Origin: an uncultured Porphyromonadaceae bacterium
Lineage (GTDB): Bacteria; Bacteroidota; Bacteroidia; Bacteroidales; Muribaculaceae
NCBI GenBank assembly: GCA_947174995.1
Contig: CAMWLC010000005.1
Span: 18,122 to 82,121, forward strand
Direction: 5' to 3'
DNA: 64,000 nucleotides
A model generated the notes under the pieces. It worked only from the letters and a program-made list of their open reading frames with translations. It was not told where the DNA came from and did no database searches. The translations under genes and the position numbers were made by a program. Position 1 is the stretch's first letter, and each line of letters starts with the position of its first letter. Below, one piece after another: positions 37,031-44,890 of this stretch.

Positions 37031-37798
37031 TTAGAATGTTAAATGATTGCCCAATATGGTGATATTGGCTGAGTTGAGAAGAGCGCGGTCGAAGGGCGGC
37101 TCTATACCATCAATGAGGCAGCATCGGCAAATCATAAGGATTTTGCCCATGTTGTTCTGCCCTTCAAATATTCCAATGTTGCGGACTTTGTTAGTTTCAA
37201 TGTTGATTTTGAGGTCGAGTGCCTTTTGGGTGAGGTCAGCACCACTCCACCTATTTATCCGCTCTGTGAGCTTCCTGCGCTCGGCTATCAACTCTTTATT
37301 CTTGCAGCCCCAAACGGTAGCCGTGCCACCAGTGTCACGAGTGGTCTCTTCAACCAGTATCACCCCCTCGGGGATGGAGAGCAGCTTGGCTCGGAAATCG
37401 GCATTGCCGAGGCACTTCTGCCATACTACAAACAGCATCCAGTGCAAACGGAATGTCGGAAAATCCTCACGGACTTGTGATTTATACTTCGCTTTAGTGA
37501 AACGCTTGGCGGCGTAACCGCTTGTTTGTGAGATGAGTTCGCGCTGAATTGCCACATCTGTAAACTCCCCACAAAGGTAAAGTTGCTCCGATGTCGGCCA
37601 GTTGGCACCTGCAAACTCAAACGGATAGCCACCTGCCATATTGGAGAGCCTAAGCTCAATGCCTTCGACAATGTCAGTGACTTTCTTGAAGCACCACACA
37701 GGCGGCAGTTCAGACGCAACAAGTCGCTCCTCACGCCCCAGGGACGCAACGAGTTCAGACACGGAAGATGTGGTGGAAAGGAAATTGGAATTGCTCAT
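37031..37798 (-). CDS. NADAR-domain (YbiA/DUF1768-like) protein
   Basis: LRLSNMAGGYPFEFAGANWPTSEQLYLCGEF ... LHWMLFVVWQKCLGNADFRAKLLSIPEGVILVEETTRDTGGTATVWGCKN ... GQNNMGKILMICR follows the NADAR motif order. Confidence 0.82.
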   Translation of the reverse strand: MSNSNFLSTTSSVSELVASLGREERLVASELPPVWCFKKVTDIVEGIELRLSNMAGGYPFEFAGANWPTSEQLYLCGEFTDVAIQRELISQTSGYAAKRFTKAKYKSQVREDFPTFRLHWMLFVVWQKCLGNADFRAKLLSIPEGVILVEETTRDTGGTATVWGCKNKELIAERRKLTERINRWSGADLTQKALDLKINIETNKVRNIGIFEGQNNMGKILMICRCCLIDGIEPPFDRALLNSANITILGNHLTF

Positions 37799-38052
37799 AA
37801 CATCTTGTTTTATAGGTTATACTATCGTGTCATTTTCCCACCGTGGCTTGCTATATAGCTCGGTTGGAGCGGCTCATACGTCCGTCTCTTGACACTGAGG
37901 GATTCCCCCTCTTTAGACCGCAAAGTTACAACATCCACCCACCCCCTGTCAAGTTTTCGATGTTAAAAATTGATAAGAATATGGTAGTAATAATTGACAG
38001 GAGCGACCACAAAAATAGGAGACCGAAGCCTCCTATTTTTGTCTCTATGAGA

Positions 38053-39723
38053 TTATAATCCCATGCTTCTGAATATCTGTTGTAGTTGTAATTTTTTCTG
38101 TTGATATTCGCGAACCAAATCATAATCACCTAAATTCTGAGCTAATCCTATCTGTTCATCTTTAATGCACAGCAATCGCTGTTTATACCACATAGCATTC
38201 ATGGGGTCGAGTTGACCTCTCAGCTGGTACGTTCTGAACTCATCCAGTAAAGAGTTGTGTTCATCCGTTAATGATTTTAGTTGGTTTCTCCATCGCATCT
38301 CTTTACTATTTGACGAACTATAAGAACTTGAGTTATTAGATGAATAACTATCGACTGATGAAGATGAAATTTTTGAGAAGTATTTCCCTCTTTCAAATTC
38401 AATTCTATGAGAATCGGAGTCAAATTTGATTACTAAATCATTCCTACTGCCATACTTTATTGTCTCATTATCATGTATCTCATAAGAGCCATTATATGAT
38501 AATACTCCATTCAAATAGAGACGTAGATTATATTCTGAAATGATTAATGTAGCTGAAACCTTTTTAACTCCTCCTAAGTAAACGCCCATATCCCTTGTGC
38601 CGCTATATTCCCATGTGCCATAAAGCCATTCTTTTTGCTTTTGACGTTCTTCTTCCTCGCGTCTTTGACGTTCCTCTTCGGCAGCTCGTTGAAGTTGTTC
38701 ATTATGCTCATCCAACAGTGAAGCCATCAATCCATTTAGATGCTGCTCCATGGCTTTCTGCTGTGTAGAGGTCAAAGTGGAGTTGCCATGATTATCTATG
38801 AAGTATTGGATAGTTTTCTCGTTAGTTTGATAAGGATAATTGTTTACATCCAATATTTGCCAAGTTACTAATCTCGCTCCATTATCACATTCAACCGTAT
38901 CGCGAGCAACAGTGACAGCATAATCGTCGTAGACCTTTTTCTCTTCACGTGTATTGGCGATATCTTTATAGGGAACTGTATATAGGTAGGGGCGATACAC
39001 AATCATCTTATACCCAACAGAATCGGGTGTTTCATGGATAGTTCCTTTGGTATCGACTAATTTTATTTCGTTGTCGTCAAAGACTTCCTGTGTTCCAGTA
39101 TTCCATACCGCACATTTGCCATCTTTGAAGGATGGTAATTTATGACTCACTTCTTCCCAAACAGACCCTATATTTGGACTCTCAGTAAAGTAATCTCCCG
39201 TCAACACCCATTCTCCCTTCGTGTTGATGAAACCGACGCGCTTATTCCATAGTTCTTTATCTGCCTCGTTACGGTCATCGACCACACAAGCCAAACCTTC
39301 GGAGAACTGACCAGGAGGAAAATCATCTGAGAATTGACATGGAATAACCTCTTCTCCTTGGAGATTAATATATCCCCATTTCCCATCACGACGCACAGCA
39401 GCAAGACCTTCGGAAAAAGCATCTATTTGGTCGTAACGTTCAAGTGCTTTAGTAAATTCGGGGGTGATTTTCAGAGTTGGTTTTCCGAAAGTGCTATTAC
39501 CGAGAAGGAAGAAAACACCTGCAAAGACCGCTAATGCACCTACTACTACAAGAGAAAGCCATAATCTTTTATAGGTTTTTCTCGGTTTATGCTGTTGGGG
39601 TTGCAGATTCTGAGACTTGAATGTTTCCTCAATCTGAAATTCAATGGGACAGCCACAGTGGGGGCATTCCGTTGCGCGGTCTGACATCTGACCTCCACAA
39701 TCTTTACAAATTATTAGAGCCAT
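38053..39723 (-). CDS. zinc-ribbon, single-TM, WG (KWG)-repeat protein with C-terminal coiled coil
   Basis: CKDCGGQMSDRATECPHCG; TM WLSLVVVGALAVFAGVFFLL; RRDGKWGYINLQGEEVIPCQFSDDF. Confidence 0.78.
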   Translation of the reverse strand: MALIICKDCGGQMSDRATECPHCGCPIEFQIEETFKSQNLQPQQHKPRKTYKRLWLSLVVVGALAVFAGVFFLLGNSTFGKPTLKITPEFTKALERYDQIDAFSEGLAAVRRDGKWGYINLQGEEVIPCQFSDDFPPGQFSEGLACVVDDRNEADKELWNKRVGFINTKGEWVLTGDYFTESPNIGSVWEEVSHKLPSFKDGKCAVWNTGTQEVFDDNEIKLVDTKGTIHETPDSVGYKMIVYRPYLYTVPYKDIANTREEKKVYDDYAVTVARDTVECDNGARLVTWQILDVNNYPYQTNEKTIQYFIDNHGNSTLTSTQQKAMEQHLNGLMASLLDEHNEQLQRAAEEERQRREEEERQKQKEWLYGTWEYSGTRDMGVYLGGVKKVSATLIISEYNLRLYLNGVLSYNGSYEIHDNETIKYGSRNDLVIKFDSDSHRIEFERGKYFSKISSSSVDSYSSNNSSSYSSSNSKEMRWRNQLKSLTDEHNSLLDEFRTYQLRGQLDPMNAMWYKQRLLCIKDEQIGLAQNLGDYDLVREYQQKKLQLQQIFRSMGL

Positions 39724-39725
39724 AA

Positions 39726-40910
39726 TCAATATGTCGTTATTCTATTTTGCACATTATAGGATTGAATTTTTTGTCGTTCCCATCTGTCTGGAGAGAAAGT
39801 ATCTTCGCCATTAAGATTGACAAAACCAAAATAGGAAGCCTCAGACGATTCGTCCATAAATCTATTATTGTCTACATTTTTTAGATAAGATGGAGATTCC
39901 TCCAGTCTAACTAAAAAGAGTCCATAGCTCGGATTTACATACGACTTTTGGGCTTCTGCATCATAAATTTCATTATGAAAGTACCATTCCTTTGCAGGCA
40001 CAACAATATTTCCTTGCCTATCTTTTATTCCTCTTAAGGTCATGCTATTATCAGAGACACCCCGTGTTTCTTCAAAAACTACATATTCAAATTTGGATGG
40101 GTCAACTTCGTTTACTTGCTCCAACTTATTCCCTTGAAAATCATATAGGAAATATTGATAGTCAACTTGCAGTATAAAACCACGCTCATTGACTTTTACA
40201 GGTCCCGCAACATCACCACCAATCCCATCCCAAATAAGATTGGCTCTAGCTGGGATTGGAATTTCTGTTATCGTTTCGCCTTTCTTATTGATGACACGAA
40301 AATTCTTACTTATTGTGAAACTATAATCTTCATTTTCGTGTGCAGAATAGACTACGGCTTTATCATTGACAAAGTTAGATGCTACATCATCTTTGGAGAG
40401 TTTTATTACTACCTTTCCATCTATATCTATAAAAGATTTACTCTGCTCATTTTCCACAAAGGCAAGCCCATCGTTAAATTTGGGAGCAGTGGGCCAGCCT
40501 GAATATAAGGCAGGAATTATCAAATCTCCCTTTGTGTTGATAAATCCCCACTTATAATCATCAGTCATTACGGGTGCTCTACCATCTGAGAACTCACCAA
40601 TTTGCAAAAATCTGGAGATTTTCTCTGAAAACTCTGGTGTTATTTCAACCAGCTCATCTTCTGAATCTGTTGCCGTGGTCCCAGAGATGTTAGAAGTAGA
40701 AACAGAAACGGAACGTTTTGTGGAAAGAAATACTACCACTCCAATAACCGTTATCATCAAAATACCGCAAACGAGCCATAACCAGTAATTTTTCTTCGTA
40801 GTTATTCCGTTCTTTGCATTATAGGAGGAAAGAACATATCCGCAATGCGGACATTTTTTTGCGCGGTCAGAAACTTGTTGACCGCACTCGTGACATTTAG
40901 TAAGAGCCAT
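39726..40910 (-). CDS. zinc-ribbon, single-TM, WG-repeat protein (paralogue of the adjacent gene)
   Basis: CHECGQQVSDRAKKCPHCG; TM; DDYKWGFINTKGDLIIPALYSGW. Confidence 0.78.
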   Translation of the reverse strand: MALTKCHECGQQVSDRAKKCPHCGYVLSSYNAKNGITTKKNYWLWLVCGILMITVIGVVVFLSTKRSVSVSTSNISGTTATDSEDELVEITPEFSEKISRFLQIGEFSDGRAPVMTDDYKWGFINTKGDLIIPALYSGWPTAPKFNDGLAFVENEQSKSFIDIDGKVVIKLSKDDVASNFVNDKAVVYSAHENEDYSFTISKNFRVINKKGETITEIPIPARANLIWDGIGGDVAGPVKVNERGFILQVDYQYFLYDFQGNKLEQVNEVDPSKFEYVVFEETRGVSDNSMTLRGIKDRQGNIVVPAKEWYFHNEIYDAEAQKSYVNPSYGLFLVRLEESPSYLKNVDNNRFMDESSEASYFGFVNLNGEDTFSPDRWERQKIQSYNVQNRITTY

Positions 40911-40974
40911 AAGGATGATTATAAAGTTAAAGACACGAGGCCTCCATTATAGAAGTCCCGCGTCTTTTTGACAT

Positions 40975-41490
40975 TTAGATTTGAGTATAGTCGCAAACGA
41001 GTGAGCCGTTGATGGTGACTGTCTTGTTGTCATCATCGGCAATTTTTAGGTTATCAAAGTTTAAGGTAATGGTTGACCCTTTAACTTCAGAAACCGTGAT
41101 TTTCCCACTCTTGATTTCATCATACTTGTCCCCTTCCATCACGTCTGTTATCATCTCTACATAACCGTCGTTGAGTGTTAGGGTTATCCCCTTGGAAAGT
41201 GTTTCGGATTTAGCTTCAAGAGAGATGTGTGCGCGAGGGTAAAAGTTGGTTTCATCAGATTTGGCAGGATAGAGTTCCGCATCTATCTTAATGCCAAGTC
41301 GAGTCCCATAGTCAGTGAGAGTCGAAGTTGCTCCAGTTGTGGGGTGTTCCTTGTAGCCTTGACCGTTGATGGTGAGAGATGCTTTTGAGCTACCTCCATC
41401 GGGTTCGTCGTTGTCATCGCCACAACTGGTGAGTGCAAATGACAGTGTGGCGAAGAGAGCCACGAAAAGAAGTGAAAGATACTTTTTCAT
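40975..41490 (-). CDS. hypothetical lipoprotein
   Basis: Signal peptide with lipobox LSFALTSCGDDNDEPDGG, beta-rich body. Confidence 0.7.
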   Translation of the reverse strand: MKKYLSLLFVALFATLSFALTSCGDDNDEPDGGSSKASLTINGQGYKEHPTTGATSTLTDYGTRLGIKIDAELYPAKSDETNFYPRAHISLEAKSETLSKGITLTLNDGYVEMITDVMEGDKYDEIKSGKITVSEVKGSTITLNFDNLKIADDDNKTVTINGSLVCDYTQI

Positions 41491-41533
41491 TGCTGAAAAG
41501 TGATTTTGTTGCCCTTAGTGGCTCAGTTGGGGC

Positions 41534-41757
41534 GGTGGTGATTCGTTAGTTCTGGAGACACAATAAAAAAGAGTGAGCCACCTTAGCGTTTAATCTCACT
41601 AACGCGCTCACCACAAGCGAAGAAATAAGATGTTACGATTACGGCAGCTCACCCAGTCTGCCGTATATATCATTGTTGATGTATATGCGCGACTGAGGGA
41701 ACAGCGTCTTTCGCTTCATCTCTGATTTCTTACTATACGAGGTGGTGATTCGTTAGT
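41534..41757. repeat. 17-bp motif in three copies forming imperfect hairpins
   Basis: GGTGGTGATTCGTTAGT at 41534-41550 and 41741-41757; inverted copy ACTAACGCGCTCACCAC at 41598-41614. Confidence 0.7.
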
Positions 41758-41907
41758 CAGAGAAAGCTAAAACACTTTCCATTATGTCTGTCAAAGCCTT
41801 TTACGGCAATAACGATGCAAATTTACGAAAAAATTCTAAGATTCCCAGTATAACATCCTGATAATTTGTAGAAATATGATTACCTTTGCAGGTTAAAATC
41901 CCCGATA

Positions 41908-42789
41908 ATGCCTATAACTCTTGATACATATCCCCATCCTCAACTTCGCTACACGGTGAGATTGCGATATATCTGCCCCATTTATGGTGAGCTGATAACT
42001 GATTATATCTTTATGAGCAAAGATGAACATGATGAGGAAACATCTTATCGACGGATTTTGGAGGACAAGAAGCGGGAGATAAATACTTTGGTGTATGATG
42101 GTGATGAGAAAATAGCGGAATGGGAAACCATTGCAGAAATTGAGAACACCTTCTATGAGAGTGAAATTCTTTCCGATGCTGTTCTGTCTCTTCTTAAAGA
42201 TGGGAAGGTATCTTTTATAGATGAGTGTGCTACCGAGGAGGACATAAGATTGGCATTATATTACCTTTACTCAATCTGCGACCAGTATAGTAAAGCAAGA
42301 GTTAAGAAGGAATTTAAGCGTCTGCCTTTCGCTCCGTTAAAGAATATAGTTGATAGAATCCTCTCGATATGTAATACTTCAACGAGAACGAAAAGTCAGA
42401 AGAATGGTAGAATTGAAACCGCATGGAGTAAGAAAGACCAGGAACTATCTCGACTGCTCTCGGAACAGTCAAAAGAGGCAGTTGATATGTTTCGTAAGGA
42501 TTTAATCAAGCTAAATGAAAAATGGGGAATCCGTGCCGAGGAAGACAATTATAGAAGAGCCGTAATCATTGCTAAGTTTTTATGTGATTATCCTGCTACC
42601 AAAGGGCTTAATGTGGGCTTTTCTGAGGGGATGAGAATCCTATGTAATTATTTTCGCGTGCCACAAACCACTTATAAGAGAAGGGTGCTGATGCCGTCTC
42701 CCGAAGTTCTTGAAACATTATCAAAGCCTCAACGTGCATTCCAAGAGCAAATTATAGAGCCGTGGAAGAACTTCATCAGTAAATTCTGA
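41908..42789 (+). CDS. hypothetical island protein (293 aa)
   Basis: Intact ORF with consistent coding composition; family not recognised. Confidence 0.65.
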   Translation: MPITLDTYPHPQLRYTVRLRYICPIYGELITDYIFMSKDEHDEETSYRRILEDKKREINTLVYDGDEKIAEWETIAEIENTFYESEILSDAVLSLLKDGKVSFIDECATEEDIRLALYYLYSICDQYSKARVKKEFKRLPFAPLKNIVDRILSICNTSTRTKSQKNGRIETAWSKKDQELSRLLSEQSKEAVDMFRKDLIKLNEKWGIRAEEDNYRRAVIIAKFLCDYPATKGLNVGFSEGMRILCNYFRVPQTTYKRRVLMPSPEVLETLSKPQRAFQEQIIEPWKNFISKF

Positions 42790-42896
42790 CCCCGTTCCCG
42801 AATCGTTCCAAAAATATAAGTTATAAAAGGCTGATATAGTGTCAACTATGTCGGCCTGTTTTTTATTGACACCCGATAAATCGGGGTTGGTGGTGC

Positions 42897-42904
42897 TAAC
42901 TTTG
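42897..42904 (+). promoter_or_regulatory. -7 element TAACTTTG flanked by TTGACACC/GGTGTCAA inverted repeat
   Basis: TTGACACC 42866-42873, GGTGTCAA 42906-42913, TTGACAC 42942-42948. Confidence 0.45.
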
Positions 42905-42962
42905 CGGTGTCAAATCGCTAAGGATAATCCGAAAGCGAGGATTGACACAATGCTATATACAA

Positions 42963-43475
42963 ATGACACAGACCAAATCCAACATCTCCGAAATCTCCAA
43001 GTTCTTCATCAATGAAGAATCTCAAACCGACCTCGCAGACTTCCTCACTTTCACTGCGGATGAGATAGAGGATGCAGTATGCCCGCTTAAGGACATCGAC
43101 CTCGACGATTTCGATAATCTTGATGATGAGGAAAGAGATTATGCAATCAACGGTTTATGGTTTGCTGCTAATATCACTGCCGATGAGGTTTGTCGACTCT
43201 TAGATGAATGTGAGAGAGTTGTGGCTGATTATCGCAGGCTCTCCTCAGCTCTTCGCAGATGGAAGCATGGAGACCCTAATCCACTCATCGACTCAAATCT
43301 CGTGTCCTCATTTCACTGGCTTCAAAGAAAGAGCAAAGAATGTATCATCTACGAATTGCAGCATGAGAATGTAAACGTTCTTTCCAATTATATGATTGAG
43401 GATTTATCCCCTTATTTCGGTGAAGCATACTTTACCGAGGATGCTCTCGACTATATCAACGAAACTATTCATTGA
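42963..43475 (+). CDS. hypothetical acidic island protein
   Basis: ATG at 42963 (MTQTKSNISEISKFFINEESQTDLADFLTFTADEIEDAVCPLKDIDLDDFDNLDDEERDY...). Confidence 0.65.
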   Translation: MTQTKSNISEISKFFINEESQTDLADFLTFTADEIEDAVCPLKDIDLDDFDNLDDEERDYAINGLWFAANITADEVCRLLDECERVVADYRRLSSALRRWKHGDPNPLIDSNLVSSFHWLQRKSKECIIYELQHENVNVLSNYMIEDLSPYFGEAYFTEDALDYINETIH

Positions 43476-43771
43476 TTTATCCAATCCTTCAATTCCGACT
43501 TACTATGAAACAGATAAGTTTTCCCTTCCTCAACTACCATAGCCGTAAAATCCGAGGTCAGCTGTTCATACGCCCCCCCACCAGTTAGCAACTCGGCTAC
43601 TCCAACTTCAAGGGCATTGGCGATATTCTCCAAGGTAGAGAGTTGAGGATTGCCACCGAGGGCACGACTTAGGCTTTCGGGTTTTATCCCCATGGTCTCA
43701 GCCAGTTGTTTGAGCGTCAGCCCACGCTCTGAGCAGAGTTCTTTGACTCGGATTGAAAGTGTCTTATCCAT
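43469..43771 (-). CDS. XRE-family helix-turn-helix regulator
   Basis: RVKELCSERGLTLKQLAETMGIKPESLSRALGGNPQLSTLENIANALEVGVAELL. Confidence 0.9.
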   Translation of the reverse strand: MDKTLSIRVKELCSERGLTLKQLAETMGIKPESLSRALGGNPQLSTLENIANALEVGVAELLTGGGAYEQLTSDFTAMVVEEGKTYLFHSKSELKDWINQ

Positions 43772-43790
43772 ATTTGTTGAGATTACACTG

Positions 43791-43798
43791 CAAAGGTA
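43791..43798 (-). promoter_or_regulatory. -7 element TACCTTTG of XRE gene
   Basis: Minus strand ATTG-N20-TACCTTTG. Confidence 0.6.
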
Positions 43799-43837
43799 GT
43801 GAAATTAACTCATACTATCAATTTTGTAGGTGGAATT

Positions 43838-43881
43838 AACTTTAGTTAGCTGTAATAATTTGGATTCTCATAACTTTAGTT
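43838..43881. promoter_or_regulatory. paired palindromic operators AACTTTAGTT
   Basis: AACTTTAGTT at 43838-43847 and 43872-43881; the second lies between -33 and -7. Confidence 0.6.
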
Positions 43882-43890
43882 GTAATTTTG
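43859..43890 (+). promoter_or_regulatory. consensus Bacteroidetes promoter TTTG-N20-TAATTTTG
   Basis: TTTG 43859-43862, 20-nt spacer, TAATTTTG 43883-43890. Confidence 0.7.
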
Positions 43891-43922
43891 TAGCGTAATT
43901 ATTAACCCATAATATCAATAGT

Positions 43923-44231
43923 ATGGCTGAATATATCCTTTCAATCCTCCGCTCTCAACTGATGGTAATGTGGAGCTGGGGTTTCAACTCTCCGACTCGC
44001 CTTTCCGACAATCGAGGCCTCGCCTTCAAAGTGCAGGGCTTTAAGTACAAAGGATGGGTTGAGGTTGTTTATGATAAAAGTCTCGATACATTCAGCGTCA
44101 TTCTCAAGAAAACTGGCAAGACTGTTGAAGATGTGTATTTCGATGAATAGGTGAATGTAATTGACTCGCTCGTAGAGCGCACCGAAGACTACGAGAAGAG
44201 AGTTAATGACGAGTATGGTTTCATTGCCTAA
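43923..44231 (+). pseudogene. small island-associated protein interrupted by an in-frame amber codon
   Basis: 75 aa to TAG at 44148-44150; the same frame continues VNVIDSLVERTEDYEKRVNDEYGFIA* to 44231. Confidence 0.6.
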
Positions 44232-44242
44232 TATGCACAAAT

Positions 44243-44890
44243 ATGGAAAAGACCAAGACTATTATCTATGCTCGTGTTTCCACAAGTAGTCAAGATTATG
44301 ACCGCCAGCTTCACGACCTCCGCGAGTATGCCTCCCGCCAAGGCTATGAGGTGGTAAAGGTGTTCAGCGAGAAGATTAGTGGAGCAAAGAAGGTAGAAGA
44401 ACGTCAAGCCATGAGTGAACTACTGGATTACACCAGTAAGCATAAGATTGACAAAATCCTAATCTATGAGTGTAGCCGTCTCTCTCGTCGAGCTGTTGAC
44501 TTCCTCCAACTGGTAGAGACTTTCACTGAGCAGGGCATTTCACTCTATATCTTACAGAACGGACTTGAAACGATGCTCCCCGATGGAAAGGTGAATCCCA
44601 TAGCTACCCTCGTCCTCGGCATATTAGCTCAATTCAACTCCATGGAGAGAGGTCTTATCCGAAGCCGTATGGAAAGCGGATATCGAAATTACCGAGCTAA
44701 CGGAGGGAAAGTAGGTAGAAAGGACGGTTACAACAAACCGCTCGAAGCCTACAAAGAGGAGTATGCCGAGGAGTTACGACTCTTAAAACGAGGCTACAGC
44801 CTTAGAAACATTTCAAAAATCACTGGCACCAGCGTGACTACAATCCGAAAGGTAGCCGATTTAATCAACAAAGAAAAGAAAGCTGTATGA
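44243..44890 (+). CDS. serine recombinase (resolvase/invertase family)
   Basis: IIYARVSTSSQDYDRQLHDL, IYECSRLSRRAVDFL, FNSMERGLIRSRMESGY, C-terminal HTH. Confidence 0.92.
   Translation: MEKTKTIIYARVSTSSQDYDRQLHDLREYASRQGYEVVKVFSEKISGAKKVEERQAMSELLDYTSKHKIDKILIYECSRLSRRAVDFLQLVETFTEQGISLYILQNGLETMLPDGKVNPIATLVLGILAQFNSMERGLIRSRMESGYRNYRANGGKVGRKDGYNKPLEAYKEEYAEELRLLKRGYSLRNISKITGTSVTTIRKVADLINKEKKAV

Noticed and set aside
41534-41614. Integron attC site
   Set aside because: Imperfect palindrome is present but the RYYYAAC/GTTRRRY core boxes are not satisfied and the recombinase is not IntI-like.
41534-41757. CRISPR array
   Set aside because: Only two direct copies about 207 bp apart and no cas genes; not CRISPR.
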